From Hymenobacter sp. YIM 151500-1 (GTDB lineage Bacteria > Bacteroidota > Bacteroidia > Cytophagales > Hymenobacteraceae), in the NCBI RefSeq assembly GCF_025979885.1, contig NZ_CP110139.1, positions 1,550,001 to 1,614,000 of the forward strand: a stretch of 64,000 nucleotides of DNA, in the 5' to 3' direction. The notes under the pieces were generated by a model. It was not told the DNA's origin, did not search any database, and saw nothing but the letters and a program-made list of their open reading frames with translations. Of this stretch, positions 54,559 through 62,892 are shown in pieces (the first letter of the stretch is position 1; every line of letters starts with the position of its first letter). Made by a program: the position numbers and the translations under genes.

Positions 54559-55848
54559 TTGAAGCAAGCTGCCCGCCTCCGCGACATCCTGTACGTTCGT
54601 TTCACGGATCATTTTGCGTCGTTTCCGCCCCATACTTTGGAGCCTATTTCGCCGGCTAGCCCGTGGAAGCGGCTGCTGAAGGTGGCGGGCTACGCGGCCC
54701 TGCGGCTGGTAGGCAACGCATTCAGGCCCATCCGCAACCCGGAGAAGTTGCGCGGTAAGGTATGGCTGTACGTAGTGAGCCAGAACAACTACGATTCGCT
54801 GCGCTTCATCCGGGAGGCGCGGCCCGACAGCGTGCTGGTGGCGGGGCAGAGCAAGCAGATTGGGCGCTACAACCGGCAGGTGAACCGCTTGTCGCTGCGG
54901 CGGAAGCTGCTGTACTACGGGCAGCTGCCGCGGGTGTACCGGGAGCTGCGGCGCACGGAGGGCAGGCGGGCCTGGCGGTTTTTCGACCTCATTTTCAACG
55001 CCATTGGCTACTACGAGGTGTACTGCCGGGCCCTGCGCCACTACCAGCCGCGGGCCGTGGTGTATGCCAACGACCACAACGACGACGCCCGGGCCCTGCT
55101 GCTGGCCTGCCAGACCGTAGGCATCCCTACGGCTTACGTGCAGCACGCCAGCGTAAGCACCAACTTCCCACCCCTGAGCTTCGACTTGAGCCTGCTAGAA
55201 GGCCAGGATGCCCTCGACAAATACCGGCAGTGCGGCCCCATACGCGGGCGGGTAGAGCTGGTGGGTATGCCCCGCGCCGACGCCTTTCTTAGCCGGCGCA
55301 ACACCGAGCCGCGCGTGCGCCGCGTGGCCCTGGCCTGCAACACCCTGGACGACACCGAGGCTATTACGGCCGCCGTGGACCACCTGCTGACCGAGCTGCC
55401 GGGCCTCACCTTTACCTTCCGCCCCCACCCCGGCGACCAGCGCGACTTTCGGTTTCTGGCTCGGCGCCACCCGGCGTTGCACTTCTCCGATGCGCGCCAG
55501 GAAAGTGTATTTGAGTTTGTACAGCGCCACGACGCCATGGTAGCAGCCGATACCAGCACCCACCTGGAAGCTACTCTGCTCAACCTGGCCAGCATCTACT
55601 ACCGGTTCGGGTCGCACGGCGTGGCCGACGACTACTACGGCTACGTGGCGCATGGCCTGGTGGAGCGGGCGTCTTCGTTGCCGGAGCTGGCGGAGCTGCT
55701 GCGGGGCTACCAGCAGCACAAACCGGCGGACCTGTATCAGCGGGCAGCGTACTACAACGCCACGCTGGGCACGCCGGAGGAAGGGCGCAGCCAGGAGCGG
55801 GCAGTGCGGCTGCTGAATGAGTGGCTCGACCTGTGGCCTGCGGTTTAG
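54559..55848 (+). CDS. GT-B-like glycosyltransferase or polymerase-like protein
   Basis: 429-residue protein of the CDP-glycerol/TagB- or capsule-transferase-like GT-B group. Visible features are an N-terminal amphipathic stretch, VWLYVVSQNNYDSLRFIR, YANDHNDDARALLLACQTVG, TAYVQHASVSTNFPPLSFD and the C-terminal FTFRPHPGDQRDFRFLARR with VAADTSTHLEATLLNLAS, the usual His-Pro and Ser-Thr nucleotide-binding elements. A TTG start at 54559 lies directly behind the AT-rich repeat. Its place next to the pse genes makes it a candidate Pse transferase; this is inference. Confidence 0.7.
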   Translation: MKQAARLRDILYVRFTDHFASFPPHTLEPISPASPWKRLLKVAGYAALRLVGNAFRPIRNPEKLRGKVWLYVVSQNNYDSLRFIREARPDSVLVAGQSKQIGRYNRQVNRLSLRRKLLYYGQLPRVYRELRRTEGRRAWRFFDLIFNAIGYYEVYCRALRHYQPRAVVYANDHNDDARALLLACQTVGIPTAYVQHASVSTNFPPLSFDLSLLEGQDALDKYRQCGPIRGRVELVGMPRADAFLSRRNTEPRVRRVALACNTLDDTEAITAAVDHLLTELPGLTFTFRPHPGDQRDFRFLARRHPALHFSDARQESVFEFVQRHDAMVAADTSTHLEATLLNLASIYYRFGSHGVADDYYGYVAHGLVERASSLPELAELLRGYQQHKPADLYQRAAYYNATLGTPEEGRSQERAVRLLNEWLDLWPAV

Positions 55849-55945
55849 CTTGGGCTGTTTTATTTCTCGCAGAGGTGCGCTGAGGGTTTCGCTGAGGTAC
55901 GCAGAGGCTGTTCTTTCCCGGCCCAAGCTAAACCGCAGGCCACAG
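55831..55945. repeat. 25-bp inverted repeat spanning a gene end
   Basis: 55831-55855 is the exact reverse complement of 55921-55945 (arm begins CTGTGGCCTGCGGTTTAGC). The left arm contains the last codons and TAG stop of the 54559 gene. The interior has two copies of a CGCAGAGG/GCTGAGG motif. Confidence 0.9.
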
Positions 55946-55962
55946 TTGATGTACCTTGCGCT

Positions 55963-57327
55963 ATGCTGCCACTGTTTCCATCTATTGCCCCCATATCCGC
56001 CGAAACTCGCTTGGCGTACGTGCTGCGGCATTTTCGGCTGGCGTATGAAAGCGTACCGGACATCCATGTTGGGTATGCCGATATGCAGCCTCAGATAGAA
56101 GTTCAAGCTGCGGCCGGTAGCTTCTTCGCCGAAGCCAACCCCTATCCGGCCGAACCTACCTGGCGGGAGTGGGCCGGCCGCTCCGTGCCGTTTTTCTTTG
56201 GCCCTAGCCCGGAGCTGCCCCTGCTGGAGCTGCTACCCGGCGGGCGGGTCCGGATTCAAGCCGACATCATTTCCGCTGCATTTTATTTGCTCAGCGGGTG
56301 GCAGGAGTTTTTCAGTGCGGAGCGCGACCCGCACGGGCGCTTTCCCTACGCGGCCAGCGTGCAGCACCGCTACGGGTTTGTGGCGGTGCCCGTGGTGAAC
56401 TACTACTTCGACGTGCTGCGCGCAGCCGTGGAGCACGCCACCGGCCGGCCGCTACAGCCGCGCCGCTGGGTCGGTGAGGCCGCCTGGGCCGCCTTCATCA
56501 CCCACGACATCGACAACCTGTACAGCGCCTGGAAAGCCCCCGCCAAAGCCGCCCTGCACCGCCGCGACTGGCCGGGCCTGGCGAAGCAGCTGTGGCAGCG
56601 CCTCACCCAGCCCGATGCCTGGGACAACCTGACTCTGGTGCAACAAACGGTGGCTGAGTTCGGGGCCAAAAGCACGTTCTTCTTCCTGCCGGAGCACCGC
56701 AAAGCCCCCAACGGCACACCTAATGCCGACTATCGAATTCAGCAGCTGCAAACAGCTTTGCAAGCGGTAGCCGCGGCCGGTGCGGAAATCGGCCTCCACG
56801 CTAGCTACCAAGCTGGTACCAATCCTCAGCCGCAAGACCTGCACGCAGAAGCCGCGCGGGTAGCCGACGGCGCAGCAGGATTAGGCCTGCGGTTCCATTA
56901 TCTGCGCTGGGAGCCGCGCACCACGCCGGGCGCCGTAGCCCAAGCCGGTTTCGCCTACGACACTACCTTGGGCTTTGCCGAGCACTACGGCTTCCGCAAC
57001 TCGTACTGCCTGCCGTTTCATCCGTTTGATTTTCAGAATGGAGAGGCCTGCCGATTCCTTGAAATTCCGCTCAACGTGATGGACGCCACTCTGCACCATC
57101 CGCGCTACCTGCAACTAGCCCCGGATGAAATCATGCCCTCCCTGACGCCCATGCTCCAGGAAATCGAGCGGTTCGGAGGCGTGTGCACCGTACTCTGGCA
57201 CAACGAGAACTTCGACCCGGCCAACACCCGCAACGGCCCCCGTGAGTTCCGCGCCCTCATGCACTACCTTCGCAGCCGCCACGCGGCCTTCGTCAACGGC
57301 TCGGATATTTGTGTGTGGATGTCCTAA
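55963..57327 (+). CDS. Polysaccharide deacetylase-like protein
   Basis: 454-residue protein with an N-terminal domain of unknown function (about 1-165) like DUF7033, then a NodB-type deacetylase barrel. The metal Asp-Asp element is in AFITHDIDNLYSAW; then come STFFFLPEHRKAPNG, EIGLHASYQAGTNPQ (His of the H-x3-Ser/H-x4 motif), HYLRWEPRTTP and VLWHNENFD (final His). Members of this group occur in capsule and LPS loci and probably deacetylate or process glycan chains; not proven here. Confidence 0.8.
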   Translation: MLPLFPSIAPISAETRLAYVLRHFRLAYESVPDIHVGYADMQPQIEVQAAAGSFFAEANPYPAEPTWREWAGRSVPFFFGPSPELPLLELLPGGRVRIQADIISAAFYLLSGWQEFFSAERDPHGRFPYAASVQHRYGFVAVPVVNYYFDVLRAAVEHATGRPLQPRRWVGEAAWAAFITHDIDNLYSAWKAPAKAALHRRDWPGLAKQLWQRLTQPDAWDNLTLVQQTVAEFGAKSTFFFLPEHRKAPNGTPNADYRIQQLQTALQAVAAAGAEIGLHASYQAGTNPQPQDLHAEAARVADGAAGLGLRFHYLRWEPRTTPGAVAQAGFAYDTTLGFAEHYGFRNSYCLPFHPFDFQNGEACRFLEIPLNVMDATLHHPRYLQLAPDEIMPSLTPMLQEIERFGGVCTVLWHNENFDPANTRNGPREFRALMHYLRSRHAAFVNGSDICVWMS

Positions 57328-57329
57328 AA

Positions 57330-57410
57330 CTGTCATTCCGAGCGGAGCGAGGAATCTGGAATAATCACTAGAAGGTAAGCCTAGATTCCTCGCTCCGCTC
57401 GGAATGACAG
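57330..57410. repeat. 28-bp perfect inverted repeat (TGTCATTCCGAGCGG type)
   Basis: 57330-57357 is the exact reverse complement of 57383-57410. It starts 3 nt after the stop codon of the deacetylase-like gene. The sequence type, with core GAGCGGAGCGAGGAATCT, recurs widely in Bacteroidota genomes to my knowledge. Confidence 0.9.
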
Positions 57411-57416
57411 ACAAGG

Positions 57417-57447
57417 CATTCACTCATTCACTCATTCACTCATTCAC
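57417..57447 (+). repeat. Octanucleotide tandem repeat CATTCACT x 3.9
   Basis: Three exact CATTCACT units and most of a fourth end 3 nt before the TTG start of the flippase gene. Confidence 0.9.
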
Positions 57448-57450
57448 CTT

Positions 57451-58929
57451 TTGGGTATCGTTCAGCGGCAGGGGCTGCGCAACACGGTTATTTCGTATGT
57501 GGGGCTGGGGCTGGGGTTTGTGAGCACGGCCCTGGTCTTGCCCCGCATTCTGACGCCGCAGCAGCTGGGTCTCACGGGCACGCTGTCGTCCATTGCCACG
57601 CTGTTTGCGCAGGTGGCGGCGTTTGGGTTTGCCAGCGTCGGCATTCGGTTCTTTCCCTACTTCCGCAGCCGGGAGGCTGGGCATCATGGCTTCCTGCCCT
57701 TCCTGCTGGCCGTGCCCCTGCTGGGCTTCGTGGTGGTAGCCGCCCTGTACTTTCTGGGTGAGCCCCTGGTTCTCAGCTTGTATGAAACCGATGCGGCGCT
57801 GCTGGGTTCGTTCTACACCTGGGGGGCCGTGCTGGCCTTGTTCACGCTGCTGTATTCCTTGCAGGATGCCTACCTGAAAGCCCTGTTTCACACGGCGTTT
57901 TCCTCGTTTGTGCAGGACATCCTGCTGCGGGTGCTCATCGTGAGCGGGGCCCTGCTGCTGGCGGGCGGCTACCTGTCGTTTCGGGGGTACGTGCTGTGGT
58001 TTGTGGGGGCCAACGGGCTGCTGCTGCTGCTGCTTACGGGCTATGTGGCGGCCATCGGGGAGCTGCACCTGCGGCCCACGCGGCAAGTGCTGGCCGTGCG
58101 GCCCGTGCGGGAGCTGCTGAGCGTGGGCGCTTTTACCCTGCTCAGCTCCCTGTCAGGCACCATCATCATGTACATCGACATGCTTATGGTGGGGGCGCAG
58201 GTAAATCTGGCGGCGGCCGGCATTTATCAGGTGGCATTTTATATCAGCACGGCGCTGGCTATTCCGGCCCGCTCCCTCAACAAGATTGCCTTTCCGCTGC
58301 TGGCCGACTACTGGAAGCAGCAGGACCTGCCCCGCATGGCCGACTTCTACCGCCGCACTACCCGCCTGAACACGCTGGTGGGCTGCCTGCTGGCCCTGGG
58401 CATCGGCCTCAATCTGGACTTTATCTACTCGCTCATGCGGGCCGACTACGCCCAGGGCACCACTGTGGTCCTGCTCCTGCTCGGCAGCCGCCTCTTCGAC
58501 AGCATCACCGGCGTCAACGGCCTCATCGTCGTCACCTCGCCCCGCTACCGCTTCGACCTGATTTTCAATACCTGCCTGGCCGTGCTGACCGTGGTGCTCA
58601 ACGCCGTGCTGATTCCGCGCCTGGGCCTGATGGGTGCGGCTGTGGCGGCCGTGGCAGCCCAGGTCAGCATCAACCTGGCCCGCACCTGGTTTGTGTGGCA
58701 CAGCTACCGCATGCAGCCCTTCACTTGGCGCATTCCGCTCATCCTGCTGATTGCCGCCACCGCGGGCTTCCTGGCGTGGTTGGTACCGGCCCAGGCCTCG
58801 CCCCTGCTCACCATGCTGCTGCGCTCCACGGTGCTGACGGCCGTGTACGCCGGGCTGGTGCTAGCCACCAACGCCGCCCCCGAAGCCACAGCCCTGTTGC
58901 GGCAGCTATGGGCGCGCGTGTGCCGCTAA
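57451..58929 (+). CDS. Oligosaccharide flippase, Wzx/MOP family
   Basis: Polytopic inner-membrane protein of 492 residues with about 12-14 hydrophobic helices. Members move lipid-linked oligosaccharides across the inner membrane. The N-terminal helix VSTALVLPRILTPQQLGLTG and the cytosolic-loop pattern LVGAQVNLAAAGIYQVAF followed by ARSLNKIAFPLLADYWKQQD match polysaccharide-biosynthesis (RfbX-like) proteins. A TTG start right behind the CATTCACT repeat is the only start before the first helix. It is the last gene of the glycan locus, a reasonable place for the export step. Confidence 0.85.
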   Translation: MGIVQRQGLRNTVISYVGLGLGFVSTALVLPRILTPQQLGLTGTLSSIATLFAQVAAFGFASVGIRFFPYFRSREAGHHGFLPFLLAVPLLGFVVVAALYFLGEPLVLSLYETDAALLGSFYTWGAVLALFTLLYSLQDAYLKALFHTAFSSFVQDILLRVLIVSGALLLAGGYLSFRGYVLWFVGANGLLLLLLTGYVAAIGELHLRPTRQVLAVRPVRELLSVGAFTLLSSLSGTIIMYIDMLMVGAQVNLAAAGIYQVAFYISTALAIPARSLNKIAFPLLADYWKQQDLPRMADFYRRTTRLNTLVGCLLALGIGLNLDFIYSLMRADYAQGTTVVLLLLGSRLFDSITGVNGLIVVTSPRYRFDLIFNTCLAVLTVVLNAVLIPRLGLMGAAVAAVAAQVSINLARTWFVWHSYRMQPFTWRIPLILLIAATAGFLAWLVPAQASPLLTMLLRSTVLTAVYAGLVLATNAAPEATALLRQLWARVCR

Positions 58930-59074
58930 AGACGCAGCGGGCAGAGCAAAAATCCGCCACAAACAAAGTATGCGCGTTTTGGCTTTTAGGCGCCTAGTAT
59001 CTAGCATTTCACTGATTTACAGCGGTGTATCATCTTTAACACAACTTACTGCCAGTAACTATTCATTTAAAAAT

Positions 59075-59106
59075 TTGGAAGTATAAAATTCTGGCTGCTA
59101 CCTTTA
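59075..59106 (+). promoter_or_regulatory. Promoter of the sulfate-assimilation operon
   Basis: TTG at 59075-59077, a 21-nt spacer, then TACCTTTA at 59099-59106. It lies about 30 nt before the riboswitch P1 stem. Confidence 0.6.
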
Positions 59107-59135
59107 GGGCACCAATTCTTTACCCCACTGAAGGA

Positions 59136-59233
59136 TTGTTTTTATACAGAGGCGTGGAGAGACAGGCTCGACGAAACGCCGGCAACCAGCGGAAGCTCTG
59201 CAACGGTGCCAAGTCCTGACCATATAAAAACAA
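59136..59233 (+). promoter_or_regulatory. SAM-I (S-box) riboswitch
   Basis: The core has the conserved S-box landmarks in order: GAGAGACAGGCTCGACGAAA, CGGCAACCAGC and GGTGCCAAGTCCTGA. The P1 helix is exact over 11 bp: TTGTTTTTATA (59136-59146) with TATAAAAACAA (59223-59233). It precedes cysH. Sulfate-reduction operons are frequent SAM-I targets, where S-adenosylmethionine binding lowers expression. I do not see a classical terminator directly after P1, so control may be at translation or further downstream. Confidence 0.9.
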
Positions 59234-59293
59234 CAACGCCGTGAAACCCTTTCACACCACCGCTGCTCCCGCATTCGTCACCTCCCCCGCCGT

Positions 59294-59319
59294 ACAGCAT
59301 GGGTGTTGTGGTATGCTGT
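59294..59319 (+). promoter_or_regulatory. Hairpin around the leader-peptide start
   Basis: ACAGCAT (59294-59300) pairs with ATGCTGT (59313-59319). The second arm contains the leader ORF's ATG, so folding could hide it. Confidence 0.4.
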
Positions 59320-59339
59320 GCATGGCGTGTTGTTGTTAG
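59313..59339 (+). CDS. Candidate sulfur-rich leader peptide MLCMACCC
   Basis: Eight codons plus stop: ATG CTG TGC ATG GCG TGT and so on, encoding MLCMACCC. Four of eight residues are Cys and two are Met, with three consecutive TGT codons just before TAG. It lies 80 nt past the SAM-I riboswitch and 216 nt before the cysH start. This is the design expected of a cysteine-sensing attenuation or stalling peptide. No ribosome-binding site is obvious, and Bacteroidota often lack one. A longer frame from 59299 (23 residues) overlaps it. Confidence 0.45.
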   Translation: MLCMACCC

Positions 59340-59460
59340 GGCCCCCGCTTTCCTTCTTTTTTGCTGGTAGTGTGCTGATACTAAGCCTGCTGGTGCGCGT
59401 AGCTGCGTAGCCCGGCCGTTCACACTCCCGCGCCTTTCGCCCCTGCTGTTTCTGTTGTAG

Positions 59461-59475
59461 CCGCGCTGTGCGCGG
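59461..59475 (+). other. Small GC hairpin in the cysH leader
   Basis: CCGCGC TGT GCGCGG, a 6-bp stem with a triloop, 80 nt before the chosen cysH start. It lacks a T tract. Role unknown. Confidence 0.35.
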
Positions 59476-59554
59476 CCCCAGCCGATTTCAGCTTTCGGGG
59501 GCCATGTCTGGCCGGAACTCGCCCCTGGTGGCGCCTTCCACTCCCCCTTTGTTT

Positions 59555-60331
59555 ATGTCCGCAGTAGCAGAAGCTACGCCGGCCGTCCATGCCTTGCTGG
59601 ACGAGCTGCGTCCCCGCCTCACGCAGGCGTCGGCTCTGGACCGCCTGCGCCTCGTGGCCGAGCGGTATCCGGGGCAGGCGGTGTTTTCCACTTCCTTCGG
59701 GCTGGAAGACCAGATACTCAGCCACCTGATTTTCGCCCACGACCTGCCCATCGAGGTATTCACCCTCGACACGGGCCGTAATTTTCAGGAAACCTACGCC
59801 ACCTGGAATAAGACGCTGCTCAAGTACGGCAAGTCCATTCAGGTGTACTTCCCGCAGCAAGAGGCCGTGGAAAGCCTGCTGCTCAGCAAAGGCCCCAATT
59901 CCTTTTACAACAGCGTGGAAAACCGCAAGGAGTGCTGCCACATCCGCAAGGTGGAACCACTGAACCGAGCCCTGGCGGGCCGCCCGGCCTGGGTAACCGG
60001 CATTCGGGCCGAACAGTCGCAGAACCGGCAGACCATGGAGCCGGTGGAGTGGGACGCGGCGCATAACCTCATTAAGATTCATCCGCTGTTCGACTGGACC
60101 TGGGAGCAGGCCCTGGCTTTCGTGCAGGAGCATGGCGTGCCCGTCAATCCGCTGCACCAGCAGGGTTTTGTGAGCATAGGGTGTGCGCCCTGCACCCGTG
60201 CCATCCGGCCGGGCGAGGACTTCCGGGCCGGGCGCTGGTGGTGGGAAGACCTGTCGGCCAAGGAATGCGGCCTGCACGCCACGCACAACGGCCCCGACCC
60301 GGTGGTGGAGCCGGTGCCTGCTTCCGGTTGA
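59555..60331 (+). CDS. cysH: Phosphoadenylyl/adenylyl-sulfate reductase
   Basis: Reduces activated sulfate to sulfite. The PP-loop fold reads AVFSTSFGLEDQILSHLIF. The cluster cysteines ECCHIRKVEPLNRAL and IGCAPCTRAIRPGED mark the iron-sulfur, APS-using type; the C-terminal ECGLHA holds the redox cysteine. The ATG at 59555 is chosen (258 residues); one at 59504 is possible. It is the first structural gene behind the SAM-I riboswitch and leader. The last 15 residues extend past the usual ECGLH end. Confidence 0.93.
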   Translation: MSAVAEATPAVHALLDELRPRLTQASALDRLRLVAERYPGQAVFSTSFGLEDQILSHLIFAHDLPIEVFTLDTGRNFQETYATWNKTLLKYGKSIQVYFPQQEAVESLLLSKGPNSFYNSVENRKECCHIRKVEPLNRALAGRPAWVTGIRAEQSQNRQTMEPVEWDAAHNLIKIHPLFDWTWEQALAFVQEHGVPVNPLHQQGFVSIGCAPCTRAIRPGEDFRAGRWWWEDLSAKECGLHATHNGPDPVVEPVPASG

Positions 60332-60349
60332 AAGCCGCAGCATGCAGAA

Positions 60350-60459
60350 CGTCATGCTGAGCGCAGCCGGAGGCGAAGTCGAAGCATCTCTCCCGCTTCG
60401 TTGAACAAGCGTCAGGAGTTAGCCAGAGGTAGAGATGCTTCGACAAGCTCAGCATGACG
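60350..60459. repeat. CGTCATGCTGAGC palindromic element, copy 1
   Basis: CGTCATGCTGAGC at 60350 and GCTCAGCATGACG at 60447-60459 frame the element, with TCGAAGCATCTCT / AGAGATGCTTCGA inside. The left arm carries an extra GCAGCCGGAGGCGAAG. It fills most of the cysH-cysD spacer. Confidence 0.85.
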
Positions 60460-60546
60460 GTTACCACTAAACAGTATTTCTCCGGCCTGGCCGGGCTTTT
60501 TTCAGCCAGAAACTCCTGGCGCCGAACAAGCTAAAGCGTGTTCTAC

Positions 60547-61452
60547 ATGACTCAATTTGATTATCTCGACCGGCTTGAAGCCGAAGCCATTCACATTCTG
60601 CGCGAAGTAGCCGGGCAGTTTGAGCGGCCTGCCCTGCTGTTTTCGGGCGGCAAAGACTCTATTGTGCTCACCCGCCTGGCCGAAAAGGCCTTCCGGCCCG
60701 GCCGCTTTCCGTTTCCGCTGGTGCACGTGGATACCGGCCACAACTTCCCCGAGGTGCTGGCTTACCGCGACGAGCTGGCCGCCCGCCTGGGCGAGTGGCT
60801 GATTGTGCGCCGCGTCGAGGACACCATCCGGCGCCAGCGCCTGCGCGAGCCGGGCGGCAAGTACCCCAGTCGCAACCCCTTGCAGACCTACACCCTGCTC
60901 GAAACCATCGAGGAGTTTGAGTTTGACGCCTGCATCGGCGGGGCCCGCCGCGACGAGGAAAAGGCCCGCGCCAAGGAGCGCATCTTCTCCGTGCGCGACG
61001 AGTTTGGGCAGTGGGACCCCAAGCGCCAGCGCCCCGAGCTGTGGAACATCTACAACGGCCGCATTCAGAAGGGCGAAAACGTGCGCGTATTCCCCATCTC
61101 GAACTGGACCGAGCTGGACGTGTGGCGCTACATCCAGCGCGAAAACATTGCCTTGCCTGACATCTACTTCGGCCACGAGCGGCGCTGCGTGGTGCTGCCC
61201 TCGGGCCAGCTGCTGGGCCTCACCGAGCACCTGCGCCTCGACGAGGACGACGAAATTGTGACCCGGCAGGTGCGCTTCCGCACCGTGGGCGACTCTACCT
61301 GCACGGCCGCCGTGGAAAGCTCGGCCGCCACCGTCGAAGACATCATCCAGGACCTGCTGCTGGCCAAGGTAAGTGAGCGGGGCGCCACCCGCCTCGACGA
61401 CACCATCTCCGAAGCCGGCATGGAAGACCGGAAGCGCAACGGGTATTTCTGA
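60547..61452 (+). CDS. cysD: Sulfate adenylyltransferase subunit 2
   Basis: Small subunit of ATP sulfurylase; makes APS from sulfate and ATP with the CysN GTPase. The PP-loop reads PALLFSGGKDSIVLTRLAEK. The family stretches VHVDTGHNFPEVLAYRD, GGARRDEEKARAKERIFS and NWTELDVWRYIQRENI are present, and the C-terminus ends DRKRNGYF as in other CysD proteins. The ATG at 60547 was chosen over an in-frame GTG at 60538. Length 301 residues. Confidence 0.96.
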   Translation: MTQFDYLDRLEAEAIHILREVAGQFERPALLFSGGKDSIVLTRLAEKAFRPGRFPFPLVHVDTGHNFPEVLAYRDELAARLGEWLIVRRVEDTIRRQRLREPGGKYPSRNPLQTYTLLETIEEFEFDACIGGARRDEEKARAKERIFSVRDEFGQWDPKRQRPELWNIYNGRIQKGENVRVFPISNWTELDVWRYIQRENIALPDIYFGHERRCVVLPSGQLLGLTEHLRLDEDDEIVTRQVRFRTVGDSTCTAAVESSAATVEDIIQDLLLAKVSERGATRLDDTISEAGMEDRKRNGYF

Positions 61453-61456
61453 TTTA

Positions 61457-61579
61457 GAAGTGAGATATGAGAGGTGAGAAGTGAGAGTTTTTGGCTTGCC
61501 CTTTCCTCATCAGTATTCCTAACTACACCCTCATATTCTTCACCGTCCATCTCACTTTTCACCTCTACCTTCTCACCTC
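61457..61579. repeat. Imperfect inverted repeat of the GAGAAGTGAGA family
   Basis: AGAAGTGAGATATGAGAGG near 61457 is roughly complementary to TCACTTTTCACCTCTACC and what follows near 61550-61579. It is related to the element at 45859-45945, fills the cysD-cysN spacer and ends 6 nt before the cysN ATG. Confidence 0.65.
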
Positions 61580-61585
61580 TCCGAA

Positions 61586-62878
61586 ATGGACTTACTTCGA
61601 TTTATCACTTGCGGCAGCGTGGACGACGGCAAAAGCACGCTGATTGGGCGGCTGCTGTACGATTCTGAGTCGGTGTCGCTGGACGTGCTGGCGGCCCTGG
61701 AGAAGCGGCAGGCGTCGGGCGGCACCGTGGATCTGGCCTTGCTGACCGATGGGCTGCGGGCCGAGCGGGAGCAGGGCATTACTATCGACGTGGCTTACAA
61801 GTACTTCACCACGCCGCGCCGCAAGTTCATCATCACCGACGCGCCCGGCCACGTGCAGTACACCCGCAACATGGTGACGGGCGCCAGCAACGCCGACCTG
61901 GCCATTGTGCTGGTGGATGCCCGCCAGGGCGTAGTTGAGCAAACTCGCCGCCATACCCTGATTGCCGCTCTGCTGGGCATTCGGCACTTCGTGCTGGCCG
62001 TGAACAAGATGGACCTGGTAGGCTACGACGAGGCCGTTTTCGCCCGCATTGCCACCGACTACGCCGCCCTCACCACCCACTTCCACCTGCCCGCCGCCAC
62101 GGCCATTCCGCTCAGCGCCTTGCTCGGCGACAACGTGGTGAAGAAGTCGGCCCAGCTGCCCTGGTACACCGGCCCCAGCCTGCTGGAGCACCTGGAACGC
62201 GTGCCCGGCGCCTCCGAAACGGCCGCCGCTTCCCGCTTTCAGGTGCAGTACGTCATCCGGCCCCAGACTGCCGAGCTGCCCGACTACCGCGGCTACGCCG
62301 GCCAGGTGCTGAGCGGGCAGTACCGCCGCGGCCAGCGCGTGCGGGTGCTGCCCTCGGGCCTGGAGTCGGAGATTGAAGCCTTGGAAGTAAACCAGCAGGA
62401 AGTAGAAACGGCCGTGGCCCCGCAGGCCGTGGTCATCCGGCTGCGCGACGATGTGGACGTGAGCCGCGGCGACTCGCTGGTGCCCGTCAGCAGCGAGGAG
62501 GAGCCGACCCTCACGCGGGAGCTGGAAGCTACGCTGTGCTGGATGAGTGAGCAGCCCCTGTGGCCCGGCCGGAAGCTGCTGCTCCAGCACCACGCCGCCC
62601 TGGTGAAGGCCGCCGTGCCGGCCATTCTCTACAAGGTGAACGTGCAGACCTTCAACCGCGCCGCCGCCGACTCGGCCCAGCTCAACGACATTGTGCGGGT
62701 GCGCCTGAAAACCGCCCAGCCCCTGGCCGTGGACCTCTACCAGCACAACCGCGCCACCGGCTCCTTTATCCTGGTAGACGAGCTGAGCGGCGACACCGTA
62801 GCCGCCGGCCTCGTCGAAGCCGCTAACTCGGAGTACTTCACTACTCCGGTTCAGCCGCCGGTGGTGTTTTCAATTTAG
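61586..62878 (+). CDS. cysN: Sulfate adenylyltransferase subunit 1 (GTPase)
   Basis: Large GTPase subunit of ATP sulfurylase, related to EF-Tu. G1 is CGSVDDGKSTLIGRLLYDSE, G3 is ITDAPGHVQYTRNMVTGAS and G4 is VLAVNKMDLVGYDE. Two C-terminal beta-barrels follow with LPDYRGYAGQVLSGQYRRGQ. At 430 residues it lacks the fused CysC (APS kinase) domain found in some relatives, consistent with the APS-using reductase upstream. Confidence 0.95.
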   Translation: MDLLRFITCGSVDDGKSTLIGRLLYDSESVSLDVLAALEKRQASGGTVDLALLTDGLRAEREQGITIDVAYKYFTTPRRKFIITDAPGHVQYTRNMVTGASNADLAIVLVDARQGVVEQTRRHTLIAALLGIRHFVLAVNKMDLVGYDEAVFARIATDYAALTTHFHLPAATAIPLSALLGDNVVKKSAQLPWYTGPSLLEHLERVPGASETAAASRFQVQYVIRPQTAELPDYRGYAGQVLSGQYRRGQRVRVLPSGLESEIEALEVNQQEVETAVAPQAVVIRLRDDVDVSRGDSLVPVSSEEEPTLTRELEATLCWMSEQPLWPGRKLLLQHHAALVKAAVPAILYKVNVQTFNRAAADSAQLNDIVRVRLKTAQPLAVDLYQHNRATGSFILVDELSGDTVAAGLVEAANSEYFTTPVQPPVVFSI

Positions 62879-62892
62879 AATGTCGTGAAGAA

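Noticed and set aside
55952..55959. TACCTTGC as a promoter for the polysaccharide deacetylase-like gene
   Set aside because: It is too close to the ATG at 55963 to give a transcript containing it, and lacks the final TTTG match.
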